19,118 nucleotides of DNA from Candidatus Pacearchaeota archaeon (GTDB lineage: Archaea; Nanoarchaeota; Nanoarchaeia; Pacearchaeales; GW2011-AR1): NCBI GenBank assembly GCA_002686195.1, contig NZAS01000235.1:1-19118 (forward strand), written 5' to 3'. The translations under genes were made by a program, and so were the position numbers. Shown here in pieces: positions 1 through 7,792 of this stretch. Each line of letters begins with the position of its first letter. The stretch's first letter is position 1. A model generated the notes under the pieces. It saw only the letters and a list, made by a program, of their open reading frames with translations. It did not search any database and was not told where the DNA came from.

Positions 1-1440
1 CTTGGTCCTGGCGCTCCGTTTACAATATTGACAGTTGCAAACTCATCAACTCAGGCACAGATTCTTTTTAGAGAAATAAAAGATAAAATGCTGAGATCTC
101 CATATTTTGCAGATAAATTATCATCAGATAAAATGAACCAGGATTCAATTAATCTATTAACTCCGGCAGATAAAAAACAAAATGAAGAATTTAAGAAGAG
201 AGGACTGCCAACCTCTCCAGGTTCTGTTGAAATTAGATGTGGACATTCCAATTCAGATACATTAGCTGGTATAGGTTGTTTTTGTCTATTACTTGATGAG
301 ATTGGTTTGTATAAACAGACTGCTGGCGCAAGTGGCGGAGACGCAATCTTTAGAACATTAACCCCTGCTGTTGCAACATATGTTAGAAAGGAAGATATGT
401 TAGACGAAAAGGGAAATCAAGTAATTGATGACGATGGTAAGGTTGTTCAAAAAGAAATTTATGATGGTAAAATTATATGTATTTCATCACCACGTGGTAA
501 GGAGGGGATCTTTTATGAATTATATAGACATTCTCCAGACGTAAAGCACAGATTAATGTGTAGAATGCCTACTTGGAAGGTTAATCCAAGTCATACAGAA
601 GAATCTCTTCATAATCTTTTTCCAGAGATGACGGAAGAAGAATTTTCTATGGAATTTGGAGCAACGTTCTCGGGAACCGCTGGTCAAACATTCTTTTCTA
701 GAGACCTTATTGAACGTGCATTTAAAAACAATTTAAAGCTAAAATCTAATGGAGAGCCAAATGCAAAATATTTCATGCATTTAGATCCAGCTACTAGCTC
801 TCATAACTATGCACTAACAATTTGTCACAAAGAAAGATTTATTAATGAAAAAACAGGAAAAATGGATTGGAAGGTTGTGTTGGACCACGTAAAGTACTGG
901 ATACCAAAGCCAGGTCAACCTATTGTTAATAGGGAAATTGAAGATTATATCTTATATATTAGTAGGAGATTTTATTTAGCTTTAGTAACTTTTGATCAAT
1001 GGAATTCTACAGAATCTATTAATAGACTTAGGGAATATGGAATCCCAGCAAAGATGACTAGGTTTACAAAAAGATATAAAATCATTATTTATGACAATCT
1101 TTATAATTTAGTATCTGCAAATAAAATAGATCTCCCACATCACGAATTATTAAAAAATGAAATGTTATATCTTCAAAGGAGATATTTACCAACAGGATAT
1201 AGGGTTTTTGCCAAAAAAGATGGATTAGTTAGAACTGATGATCTGGTTGATTCCTTAGCTGGATCAGCGTATATGTCTATAGAAGAGGAATCAAACGGTT
1301 TACCTAAAGGAAAATTAGTGCGATTTGATGTATATTCAAATAATAACATGGTTTGGAATGGAATGCAGGGACCCCTCGGTATGGGACCTGGGTCTAGAGT
1401 TTCCAACGAATTAAATAGAAAATCTCCAAGGAGATTTTAA
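1..1440 (+). CDS. Terminase large subunit, 5'-truncated by window edge
   Basis: This is the ATP-driven DNA packaging motor and headful/cos nuclease that docks on the portal. The frame is open from base 1, so the N-terminus (Walker A region) lies outside the window; an internal TTG at 28 is not a real start. Counting residues from base 1, a hydrophobic strand ending in D99-E100 (LLLDEIG) is the Walker B motif, and SSPRGKEG (about 162-169) is the ATPase coupling motif. The C-terminal half reads as an RNase H-like nuclease with acidic residues at D262 (HLDPATS), D332 (TFDQWNS) and D413/D414/D417 (RTDDLVDSLAG). The gene ends in TAA and is followed closely by the next gene. The family assignment is from recognisable motifs; which terminase subgroup it belongs to cannot be told here. 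Confidence 0.94.
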   Translation, partial: LGPGAPFTILTVANSSTQAQILFREIKDKMLRSPYFADKLSSDKMNQDSINLLTPADKKQNEEFKKRGLPTSPGSVEIRCGHSNSDTLAGIGCFCLLLDEIGLYKQTAGASGGDAIFRTLTPAVATYVRKEDMLDEKGNQVIDDDGKVVQKEIYDGKIICISSPRGKEGIFYELYRHSPDVKHRLMCRMPTWKVNPSHTEESLHNLFPEMTEEEFSMEFGATFSGTAGQTFFSRDLIERAFKNNLKLKSNGEPNAKYFMHLDPATSSHNYALTICHKERFINEKTGKMDWKVVLDHVKYWIPKPGQPIVNREIEDYILYISRRFYLALVTFDQWNSTESINRLREYGIPAKMTRFTKRYKIIIYDNLYNLVSANKIDLPHHELLKNEMLYLQRRYLPTGYRVFAKKDGLVRTDDLVDSLAGSAYMSIEEESNGLPKGKLVRFDVYSNNNMVWNGMQGPLGMGPGSRVSNELNRKSPRRF

Positions 1441-1455
1441 CACAGGATAAATAAG

Positions 1456-2541
1456 ATGGGCATATTTAACATTTTTAAAAGAAAAAAACAAGCATCTAGA
1501 GAACAACTTTTAGAAGAAAATAGAGACAGTCAAAAATTATCATCTGACGATGATTCTTTATCATATCAGTATAATTTAAGCGATGTTCATAAAAATGAAG
1601 ATGTTCAGCCGGTTATATGTGAGGGATCTATGTCTGAAGGTAGTCATAAAAACACAGATTCAACAGAGACGTCTCTTGAAAAAAGAATGTCAGAGCCATC
1701 TAATGACGGAATGTATGCTCATAAGAATGATGAAAAAGAGTATTCAGCAACAGATATTAGCGTTGCATCAGAGAAGAGAGATAGAGAATTTAGAGATACC
1801 TATGCAGAGGCGGAGTCAAAACTTACAGAGAAAAAGAATATTTTTGAATCAATGGCTGGAATGCAATTAAATAGAGAGCCAAAGATGATATCTGATAATG
1901 TTCCATTGGAAAATAGTGGATTAAATATTGCTCCAGAAAGATTTAAGGATTTTGGAGAAACTCCAGGTCCAGATGCAAAAGATAACTTAAAAAACTATGG
2001 CAAGAATCCAGAAATTACTCCGATGAAATTCGCATCATTAAAAACATCAGATGAGTTATTGTCTATGATACGAGATGCGGATGCGATGTCTCTTATTATT
2101 AAAACACAAGCAGCAAGAGATGGAAAATCTATTGGAAAAGAGGAATCCATTCAACTATCTCAATTAAAGTCTGCAAAAACAATGATAGTAGAGTCCTTAA
2201 GGCTCAAGCAGGCTCAAGAAGAGATCGGAATGTCTCACGAGATGCTAGATCAACTAGTTGCTCAAGAGGAGCTAGAAAACGATTTTTACAAACAAGAAGA
2301 AATGGATGACCTTCATAGAGAGATGATGGAACAAGATTATAGTCAAGAGATGGAGGGGTTTATCCCTTCTGCGGAAGACTGCGATAGAGAACCTATGACT
2401 GACTGTTGCGGTGCTCCATTTGGTCATCCAGATAGTGACCTATGTTCTGAATGTCATGAACATGCAGACGTTTTCGAAGAGGAAGTTTCTGCAAAAATTG
2501 AAGAAATTAGTGAAAGATTAAAAGCAATAACAGGAGATTAA
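1456..2541 (+). CDS. Charged hypothetical protein with C-terminal zinc motif
   Basis: A 361-residue protein of unknown function. It begins with a short basic amphipathic segment (MGIFNIFKRKKQ), continues with a long polar, charged and probably disordered region, then a helical Gln/Glu-rich segment (about 205-300) likely to form coiled coils. Near the C-terminus are C317, C318, C330 and C333 in a CC-x11-CxxCHEH arrangement, which looks like a small zinc-binding ribbon, followed by a final charged helix. An AGGA ribosome-binding site at 1444-1447 lies 8 bases before the ATG. It sits 15 bases after the terminase stop and 6 bases before the next start, so it is co-transcribed with the packaging genes. 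A packaging or virion accessory role is inference from position only. Confidence 0.85.
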   Translation: MGIFNIFKRKKQASREQLLEENRDSQKLSSDDDSLSYQYNLSDVHKNEDVQPVICEGSMSEGSHKNTDSTETSLEKRMSEPSNDGMYAHKNDEKEYSATDISVASEKRDREFRDTYAEAESKLTEKKNIFESMAGMQLNREPKMISDNVPLENSGLNIAPERFKDFGETPGPDAKDNLKNYGKNPEITPMKFASLKTSDELLSMIRDADAMSLIIKTQAARDGKSIGKEESIQLSQLKSAKTMIVESLRLKQAQEEIGMSHEMLDQLVAQEELENDFYKQEEMDDLHREMMEQDYSQEMEGFIPSAEDCDREPMTDCCGAPFGHPDSDLCSECHEHADVFEEEVSAKIEEISERLKAITGD

Positions 2542-2547
2542 TCTCTA

Positions 2548-3054
2548 ATGAGGGTATTTGACATTACTCTTTTTAAGGAGGCTAGATTTGGATCTGGAAC
2601 TCCAACTGCTTTTCAGTCTCCTGTAGACAGAGATGACCCATATCCATCTAATTTTATACCTAATGATGGAAAATCTAGAAGAATAACACAATTCATGAAT
2701 CAGGGACTTCCAGGAGAGACTCCAGATATATCTTCGTCGGGAGGTAAATATAGCAGAAATGATATACCTCTTTCAGAAAATTTAGAAAAACCAGTTAGAC
2801 ATCCTTATATTAATGGCGGCGATCCTGACCTCCCATTTGGAGCAGGCGACGTAGATGGAAGCAATGATCAATATGGAAATTCCAATTACGGTCAACATTA
2901 TTATAATGATGATAGTCCACTTTCTAGGTTAAACGAAATTAATCGATTAAACCAAGAATATAAAGATAAGCCTTATGATAGAAAAACTCTAACATCAAAT
3001 ATGGGTATGCAAAATATTCAATCAAAAGTTAGAAAATTGACGAAATCCTTATAG
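2548..3054 (+). CDS. Hypothetical protein, Gly/Asp/Pro-rich
   Basis: A 168-residue protein that I do not recognise. The N-terminus MRVFDITLFKEARFGSG is followed by a low-complexity region rich in Gly, Asp, Pro, Asn and Tyr that is probably unstructured, then a short charged helix (SRLNEINRLNQEYKDK, about 125-140) and a basic C-terminus (KVRKLTKSL). No transmembrane segment or signal peptide is visible. The gene starts 6 bases after the preceding stop, with AGGAG at 2533-2537 as a plausible binding site, and ends in TAG. Position in the block between terminase and portal suggests a virion or assembly protein. Confidence 0.8.
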   Translation: MRVFDITLFKEARFGSGTPTAFQSPVDRDDPYPSNFIPNDGKSRRITQFMNQGLPGETPDISSSGGKYSRNDIPLSENLEKPVRHPYINGGDPDLPFGAGDVDGSNDQYGNSNYGQHYYNDDSPLSRLNEINRLNQEYKDKPYDRKTLTSNMGMQNIQSKVRKLTKSL

Positions 3055-3081
3055 AGGGACTTTAACTTTAAGGAGATTATT

Positions 3082-3696
3082 ATGCTAATAACAACAAAAG
3101 ACAATTTAAAAGGGGAATTGTACATATCTGCCATCGGACACACGCTAAGGGCTGGTAGGTCTGTAACAATAGACGATTCGTATGCAAGTGATCCAGATAT
3201 ATTGTGGGCTGTATCAAAGGGGCTTATAGACGTAGAGGTTGAAAATCTATCATCAGATGCCGTTTCGATTGGAGATGATGATTATATTAATATAAAAAAT
3301 ATATCAAATAGTTTATTGAATTTATCATTTATTAATAAAACATTAGAGCCTGGTCATTCATTTGCCTTATCTCACGATGATTTCAATTCATCAGAAGTTT
3401 CTATGATGATAGAGAAAGGCTGGATTGAGATAGTTGTCAGTGAGCCAAAGAATGACATTAAAAAGATTTCCAAGAAAACAACCTCAAAAAAGAAGAAAAC
3501 AACCTCAAAAAAGAAGGCAACTAAGAAGGTGGAATTAGACAATGAAAACATCGACGAGTTGGAGTCTAATAAAAACAAGGAAAAACCCTCAATAAATGAG
3601 AATAATTCTTCAGGAATGGATACCGTTACCATCTCTTTCCCTGAAGTGGACGATGACGGGATTATTTTTGTTGATAATAACAATGAGGTTGGTTAG
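3082..3696 (+). CDS. Hypothetical protein with duplicated domain and Lys-rich linker
   Basis: A 204-residue protein of unknown function. Residues about 11-54 and 77-119 look like two copies of one small domain: each has a T-L-x-x-G-x-S turn, an acidic segment, and then an x-K-G-(L/W)-I-(D/E)-V/I strand (KGLIDVEV versus KGWIEIVV). Between residues 126 and 150 is a lysine-rich stretch containing two exact KKTTSKK repeats. The C-terminal 55 residues are acidic and Asn-rich. A strong AGGAG at 3071-3075 supports the ATG at 3082. The basic stretch could bind nucleic acid or an acidic partner, which is inference. It is not matched to a named family. Confidence 0.84.
   Translation: MLITTKDNLKGELYISAIGHTLRAGRSVTIDDSYASDPDILWAVSKGLIDVEVENLSSDAVSIGDDDYINIKNISNSLLNLSFINKTLEPGHSFALSHDDFNSSEVSMMIEKGWIEIVVSEPKNDIKKISKKTTSKKKKTTSKKKATKKVELDNENIDELESNKNKEKPSINENNSSGMDTVTISFPEVDDDGIIFVDNNNEVG
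3472..3513 (+). repeat. Two 21-bp exact tandem repeats encoding KKTTSKK
   Basis: Positions 3472-3492 and 3493-3513 are identical 21-base units inside the gene at 3082. Each encodes KKTTSKK, and a degenerate third unit follows (KKATKKV). This in-frame duplication makes the lysine-rich linker and is a likely site of length variation. Confidence 0.9.
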
Positions 3697-3841
3697 TTTG
3701 ATTAAATTTAATACAAAATTGGCAAAGAAAAAAAAGAAAAAAACCAAGACACAAAGCAATAAAGACACTTTGTGTAGGTATTGGTCCCTCATCTATCCAT
3801 CAGACTATGCAAGTAAGTTGGTGGGTAAAAAGTGTGACTGA
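3683..3841 (+). CDS. Possible 52-residue basic mini-protein
   Basis: An open frame of 52 codons starts at ATG 3683, overlapping the last 14 bases of the preceding gene, and ends in TGA at 3839-3841, where it would overlap the start of the next gene. The product is very basic, with a run of lysines (KLAKKKKKKTK), followed by a Cys/Trp/Tyr-containing tail (LCRYWSLIYPSDYASKL). It fills a 110-base gap that is otherwise empty, and overlapping starts and stops are typical of this window. Against it, no ribosome-binding site is visible and the lysine run comes from an A-rich tract. The frame may be real or chance. Confidence 0.35.
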   Translation: MRLVSLIKFNTKLAKKKKKKTKTQSNKDTLCRYWSLIYPSDYASKLVGKKCD

Positions 3842-4586
3842 TCAAATTACCAATATAGAATTAGAACATTTCGGAATAACAATACTGTCTCCAGATCAAA
3901 TTTTACTAAATGGAGAGACAATATCTGTAGATTCTTTTTTCAATTCTATAATAGAAAGATATAAAAAAATACAAGATTTACAAAAAGATATTATCTCTGA
4001 GGTAAATAAGTTTTGTTACAATTCAGTTCGAGACACTTCGTTGGAGTTAAGTTGTCCATCTCTTGGCGCAATGAAATACTTTTTAAAAGAAGTATCTTCT
4101 ATCTCTTTTTATGACTTATCAAAGCAGAGCGTTATGGCGTCTACATTAAATAGATGTGGCTTGCATTTATCTGCGTTTTCAAGAAAGAATATTATATTAT
4201 GTAAAATGACGTTTAAATGGCTGAATTATCTTTTAAAGAAAGATATCTACTTATACGATTTGGTCAGCAACACACTTAAAGAGGCTGGACAGTTAGATCC
4301 CAATTCTCATCACAAGATGGCTCGCGGAATTCAAGGTCCGTGGGGTAATTTGGACTTACCAATGCAAGAGAGGGTATTTAAGTGGGATGATGTTTCTGAG
4401 GAAACATATGGTCGTCGTGCTGACATACAGAAGCAAAGAAGATATGTGATGGGACTAGAGGATATGAATGATCCAAACGTAAAAGTCGGATACTACTATA
4501 GAGAACTAAGAAATGAACCCTATCTCTTTTCGGATTCAGATACAGAAAGTCCATATCCTCATAGAAATGTACTTTGGGAGTCATAA
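3807..4586 (+). CDS. Hypothetical protein between terminase and portal
   Basis: A protein of up to 259 residues, not recognised. The N-terminal 160 residues are mixed helical with several cysteines; the C-terminal 90 residues (from about KMARGIQGPWGNLDLP) are rich in Arg, Tyr and acidic residues and end in an Asp/Ser/Pro segment. The start is uncertain. ATG 3807 gives the longest frame but has no clear ribosome-binding site, while GTG 3834 lies in the same frame and would overlap the TGA of the possible mini-gene by 8 bases, a coupled arrangement. The sequence after residue 10 (VTDQITNIELEHFGI) looks like a natural beginning, so the shorter form (250 residues) is quite possible. No membrane segment is evident. 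Its position suggests a structural or assembly role. Confidence 0.8.
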   Translation: MQVSWWVKSVTDQITNIELEHFGITILSPDQILLNGETISVDSFFNSIIERYKKIQDLQKDIISEVNKFCYNSVRDTSLELSCPSLGAMKYFLKEVSSISFYDLSKQSVMASTLNRCGLHLSAFSRKNIILCKMTFKWLNYLLKKDIYLYDLVSNTLKEAGQLDPNSHHKMARGIQGPWGNLDLPMQERVFKWDDVSEETYGRRADIQKQRRYVMGLEDMNDPNVKVGYYYRELRNEPYLFSDSDTESPYPHRNVLWES

Positions 4587-4587
4587 A

Positions 4588-4881
4588 ATGGGAACATTAG
4601 ATATTTTATTAAACTTATTTCCTAATATGAAAAAGAACGATCTCTTATCAAAAGAAGCTCAATCTTTATATAAATTATGGAGCGATGCTTCGTGCAAGGT
4701 TTCTGATACTATTTTTACAAGACCTCTAAATCTTTCAATTGACAATGTCGTTGGAATGCAAAAAAAAGGATTAGTAGATTACGACGGTAACAAGATAGAG
4801 ATTACATCTAATGGTGTTGATTTAATTAAAAAAATAATACTAGACGAGGATGATTTTTCAATATCATATCATAGGAAATGA
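4588..4881 (+). CDS. Small winged-helix-like protein
   Basis: A 97-residue protein. The frame extends upstream to an ATG at 4513, but that start lies deep inside the preceding gene, whereas ATG 4588 follows GGGAG at 4576-4580 with a 7-base gap and comes one base after the previous stop, so I take 4588. Residues about 45-82 have the shape of a winged helix: a helix (NLSIDNVVGMQKKGLV), a short turn, then a two-strand wing (DGNKIEITSNG) and a closing helix (VDLIKKIIL). This pattern is common in DNA-binding regulators and also in phage terminase small subunits. A small-terminase or transcription-factor role is possible but unproven. The stop overlaps the next start in ATGA. Confidence 0.8.
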   Translation: MGTLDILLNLFPNMKKNDLLSKEAQSLYKLWSDASCKVSDTIFTRPLNLSIDNVVGMQKKGLVDYDGNKIEITSNGVDLIKKIILDEDDFSISYHRK

Positions 4882-5237
4882 CAAGCATACTTAACATTAC
4901 AATAATAGATACTAAACCCGTCACCAACAACGCTGTGCCCAATAAAAAACTATGGTATGACGCTAGCTCTAAAAAAATGATAGAGATTGATGGTGAAATC
5001 GGATTCAACTACAGTAAGGGTGAATTGAACGTTGTTTCTAAAAACATACAGCAAACAAAGTCAAATAAATCAAACATTAATGTAATGGATAGAATCGAGA
5101 GAGATTCTGACATTTTAGTGTTAGGTAAATATAAATATAATAATAAAACCATCATTACAATTGAAGTGTCAGATGAGGACAAAAAAGACCTATGTGATAT
5201 GTTGGATGATTTTAGAGTGAACTATTACGATGGGTGA
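4878..5237 (+). CDS. Hypothetical protein, 119 residues
   Basis: A small protein that I do not recognise. It is predicted to be mainly beta strands at the start (MTSILNITIIDTKPV) followed by a polar middle and an acidic C-terminus (VSDEDKKDLCDMLDDFRVNYYDG). The ATG at 4878 overlaps the previous stop as ATGA, and the gene overlaps the following ATG at 5230 by 8 bases, so it is translationally coupled on both sides. No signal or membrane segment is present. Coupling to the winged-helix-like gene and to the DUF192 gene suggests the three are made together. Confidence 0.78.
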   Translation: MTSILNITIIDTKPVTNNAVPNKKLWYDASSKKMIEIDGEIGFNYSKGELNVVSKNIQQTKSNKSNINVMDRIERDSDILVLGKYKYNNKTIITIEVSDEDKKDLCDMLDDFRVNYYDG

Positions 5238-6153
5238 TATTAAGTTTTTAAATATAGAGGTTGCAAAAACTCCACAACAACTGCAGAAGGGTTTAATGTT
5301 TAGGGAAAAACTATCAAGCAACAATGGAATGATATTTTCTTTTCCAAAAGATGATGTGTTAAGTTTCTGGGGAATGAATACATTTATTCCATTAGATATA
5401 GCTTTTATAGATAACTCTAATAAAATAGACTCCATTCAAAGAATAAAGCCTCACGATTTAACATCTGTAAAAAGTAAAAATAAATGTTGTCATGCAATAG
5501 AGGCAAACGAAGGGTGGTTTGATAGAAATGGTATTTCTAATGGTGATTTTGTTGAGATTTTTGAAGACAACCTAGGAAATTCTCCAAAGGTGTTTTTTAT
5601 CAAAAAGCAATCTTCAGTAAAGACTGCTCAACTAGACAGTGATGATGTCGATGATCTATCCGAACCAACTAATGAAGAATTGGATCTTATTTCAAGAGAC
5701 GAGTTCCTGAACGATTCTAACCCATCAGAATCCAACTACCTAGTTGATAATGAAGGTTTTGTTGATGATGAGTCAGATGTAACATTGGAGGAATTAGATG
5801 ACGCTATTGATGGAGCGAGGGAGTATTTAGACAAACCGTCAGATAAGAAGGATGAAACCAAGGGGGTGCCAACTGATTTAGCTCATATACCAAGATTTGG
5901 AAGTGTATTTCAGGCTATTAATTGGGGAAAAGAAAACAATCAAACAATGTTAATAAAATATAAAACGATTAAGGGAAATATAATTTCGAGAGAAATTGAG
6001 CCCCATGATCTGTTTTTTGCAAAAACAACACGTAGGCAGGTAATGGCAACATTTGATAGGCAGGTAGGAGCACCAAGGTCTTTTATTGTAATGAATATTC
6101 TTGAGTACTCTTTTAATGGAGTTGAGTTTACTCCTAAGTTTATAGTAATTTAA
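5230..6153 (+). CDS. DUF192 protein with C-terminal WYL-like domain
   Basis: A 307-residue, three-part protein. Residues about 3-112 match DUF192: an early strand (IKFLNIEVAKTP), GLMFRE at 21-26, GMIFSF at 33-38, and FWGMNTFIPLDIAFID at 46-61 (the family more usually has W-M-K-N-T). DUF192 proteins are small beta folds, often exported in bacteria, and have no settled biochemical role. Residues about 128-212 form an acidic linker that begins with the window's recurring K-T-A-Q motif (131-134). Residues about 226-300 resemble a WYL domain: a strand (MLIKYKTIKGN), R-E-I-E-P-H-D-L and a final strand pair (RSFIVMNILEY). WYL domains bind ligands or nucleic acid in bacterial regulators. There is no signal peptide, so a virion or assembly role is likely, by position. 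The WYL assignment is tentative. Confidence 0.85.
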   Translation: MGDIKFLNIEVAKTPQQLQKGLMFREKLSSNNGMIFSFPKDDVLSFWGMNTFIPLDIAFIDNSNKIDSIQRIKPHDLTSVKSKNKCCHAIEANEGWFDRNGISNGDFVEIFEDNLGNSPKVFFIKKQSSVKTAQLDSDDVDDLSEPTNEELDLISRDEFLNDSNPSESNYLVDNEGFVDDESDVTLEELDDAIDGAREYLDKPSDKKDETKGVPTDLAHIPRFGSVFQAINWGKENNQTMLIKYKTIKGNIISREIEPHDLFFAKTTRRQVMATFDRQVGAPRSFIVMNILEYSFNGVEFTPKFIVI

Positions 6154-6169
6154 AAAGGCGATATTAAAT

Positions 6170-7702
6170 ATGAATGATAAAATCATTAAAATCTTAAAAA
6201 TAGCGTCCAAACTGGATGGTGCTGGTTTTAAGGACCAAGCATCAAGCTTGGATAAGTGCGCATCAAATCTCAATCTAATTAAACAAGCTCAATATGATGG
6301 AGTCCAGGGTTATTGGGTTAGAAACTCAAGATGCTGGCAAAATTGTTATAGACAAAAAAGGTCTAGCAATCCAGACAAACCAATCCAGGAAGTCTGGAAT
6401 GATTGTCATAGTGAGTTTATTGGCTCCTTATATGGAGGTGAAGGTTCAGATTGGGGCAAGTATGCTTCCCAATCTAATGATATTAAAATCGCGTCAAAAG
6501 ATCAAGCCAAGTTAATAAATACCCAGTTTGATAAGATGATGGATGATCTTATGGCTAGTGGAGAAAATGTTGAGTCTGCCGTCGCAGGTGCTATTATTAA
6601 GCAATGCTCAAGCTATACTGACTTGGTGTCTGAAATTTCAATATCTATATTAAAAGTTGCAGAAGATATAAAGTCCAATAACATGTCAGATGCAATGTCT
6701 CTTGTTGATGTTAGTGGAGCTTTAACGAAAGAAGCTCAGGGGTTCTTTAGAAAACTATTAGACACATTAAAGGGTGGCGTTTCTTATGGGAAAGATGCCA
6801 TTGGTGATTCTAGAGTAAGGGGGACTTTAGAGAGACTGTCAGACAATGCAGTTGCTCAACTTCAGAATTTTTATGATGCAATGAAGGGATTTAATGACGT
6901 GGTTCAGGAGACATTAAATGTTGCAAGGACAGCCACAGATTCAGGAAGTGCAAGATTAAAAGATGCTGGAGAGGAAACAATACAGCTTTTAGATAATGTG
7001 TCAATACAATATGACATTCGTCCAGTTTTAGATAGAATTAGAAATCTACCATATTCGAGGTGGACGATTCCCAATGAAGATGTTGGTTTATCTGAGAGTG
7101 ATCCTATGCCATCATTAGAAGAAGGTGTAGGTTCTTTGCCCGACACTATAGAAGACAGTGGTGCAGTTGGGAGCGATGTTGATATAGACACTGAAGTATC
7201 TCCATCTGCAAGCTCAGGAAGTCCAAGTGAATTTATTTCTGACAACATAGATACCGCAAAAGATGTTGCTACAACACTTCTAAATAATATGAATCAATCA
7301 GAAGAAGGACAAGAACAAATAATGAAGTTAATTAGTGGATTAGGAATTAGAATGTCTAGCCTTAATGATTTGTCATTTAATCTAAAAAAAGAATCTCAAT
7401 TTAGAGATCAATCAGCAATGTTGGAAAAAGAAAGAAGCATGGATGCCTTAAGGGCACAACGTGATGCCATTAAAGATAGACCTAAAAAAGAGATGGATAT
7501 GAAAAAAGACATGATGATGGGTTTGGTAAAACGTAATCCATATAGATTTTTAACAGAATTAATGAATATTTTAGGTAAAAGTCAATTTATCTCATTCTTA
7601 AATAATGCAGTAAAAGATGACGCATCGAGAGGTTCGGGCGGAAGATTCAGGAAAAAAATAAAAGGAACATTTGAGGACATAGGAGGATCTTTAGATCTTT
7701 AA
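6170..7702 (+). CDS. Large hypothetical virion/assembly protein
   Basis: A 510-residue protein with no named family that I can assign. The start is helical: residues 10-33 read KIASKLDGAGF...ASSLDKCASNL, an L-D-x-x-G...A-x-x-L-D pattern. Residues about 45-98 are a Trp/Cys-rich module (C55, C59, C79, with several W) that may be a small independent domain. The middle is predicted helical, then about 300-355 is an acidic Ser/Pro/Gly linker, and the C-terminal 150 residues are helical, Met- and Lys-rich, ending in a basic loop (GSGGRFRKKIKG). Short K-E-A-Q and K-V-A motifs recur, as in its neighbours. It starts 16 bases after the preceding stop with AAGGCG at 6156-6161 upstream. A tape, core or scaffold role cannot be settled from sequence. 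Confidence 0.85.
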   Translation: MNDKIIKILKIASKLDGAGFKDQASSLDKCASNLNLIKQAQYDGVQGYWVRNSRCWQNCYRQKRSSNPDKPIQEVWNDCHSEFIGSLYGGEGSDWGKYASQSNDIKIASKDQAKLINTQFDKMMDDLMASGENVESAVAGAIIKQCSSYTDLVSEISISILKVAEDIKSNNMSDAMSLVDVSGALTKEAQGFFRKLLDTLKGGVSYGKDAIGDSRVRGTLERLSDNAVAQLQNFYDAMKGFNDVVQETLNVARTATDSGSARLKDAGEETIQLLDNVSIQYDIRPVLDRIRNLPYSRWTIPNEDVGLSESDPMPSLEEGVGSLPDTIEDSGAVGSDVDIDTEVSPSASSGSPSEFISDNIDTAKDVATTLLNNMNQSEEGQEQIMKLISGLGIRMSSLNDLSFNLKKESQFRDQSAMLEKERSMDALRAQRDAIKDRPKKEMDMKKDMMMGLVKRNPYRFLTELMNILGKSQFISFLNNAVKDDASRGSGGRFRKKIKGTFEDIGGSLDL

Positions 7703-7792
7703 TGATAATCAAAAAAGGGTTTTTTAAAATAAAACTCAATTTATAATTAAACTATAGTTTCATAATCTTAAATTAAATAAGGAGAAATGCGC
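7703..7792 (+). promoter_or_regulatory. Regulatory-looking spacer with TATAAT and palindrome
   Basis: This 90-base AT-rich gap is the most regulatory-looking spacer among tightly packed genes. It holds TATAAT at 7742-7747, a good bacterial -10 hexamer, but the -35 region (around 7719-7724) is only T-rich and poor. The perfect 12-base palindrome aaactatagttt at 7749-7760 follows directly and could be an operator. An A6-GGG-T6 inverted repeat at 7711-7725 is too weak to be called a terminator. It plausibly begins a new transcript for the acidic structural genes downstream. Confidence 0.4.
7779..7784 (+). promoter_or_regulatory. Ribosome-binding site that decides the start at 7793
   Basis: AAGGAG at 7779-7784 is a near-perfect Shine-Dalgarno site. 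It is only 2 bases from ATG 7787 but 8 bases from ATG 7793 in the same frame, so translation most likely begins at 7793. Confidence 0.75.

Noticed and set aside
3749..3775. Inverted repeat acacaaag / ctttgtgt with an 11-base loop in the gap 3697-3806
   Set aside because: It has no T-tract on the + strand. Followed by a T-rich tract on the - strand it resembles a terminator, but there is no - strand gene to end.
4513..4587. Upstream ATG for the winged-helix-like gene
   Set aside because: It overlaps the preceding gene by 74 bases and lacks a ribosome-binding site, while ATG 4588 has one.
5130..5137. TATAAATA, the T4 late-promoter box, also at 11336-11343
   Set aside because: Both lie inside coding frames of an AT-rich genome and are expected by chance; no gene starts nearby.
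7711..7725. A6-GGG-T6 inverted repeat as a terminator
   Set aside because: The stem is only A:U pairs with a three-base loop, too weak for an intrinsic terminator.
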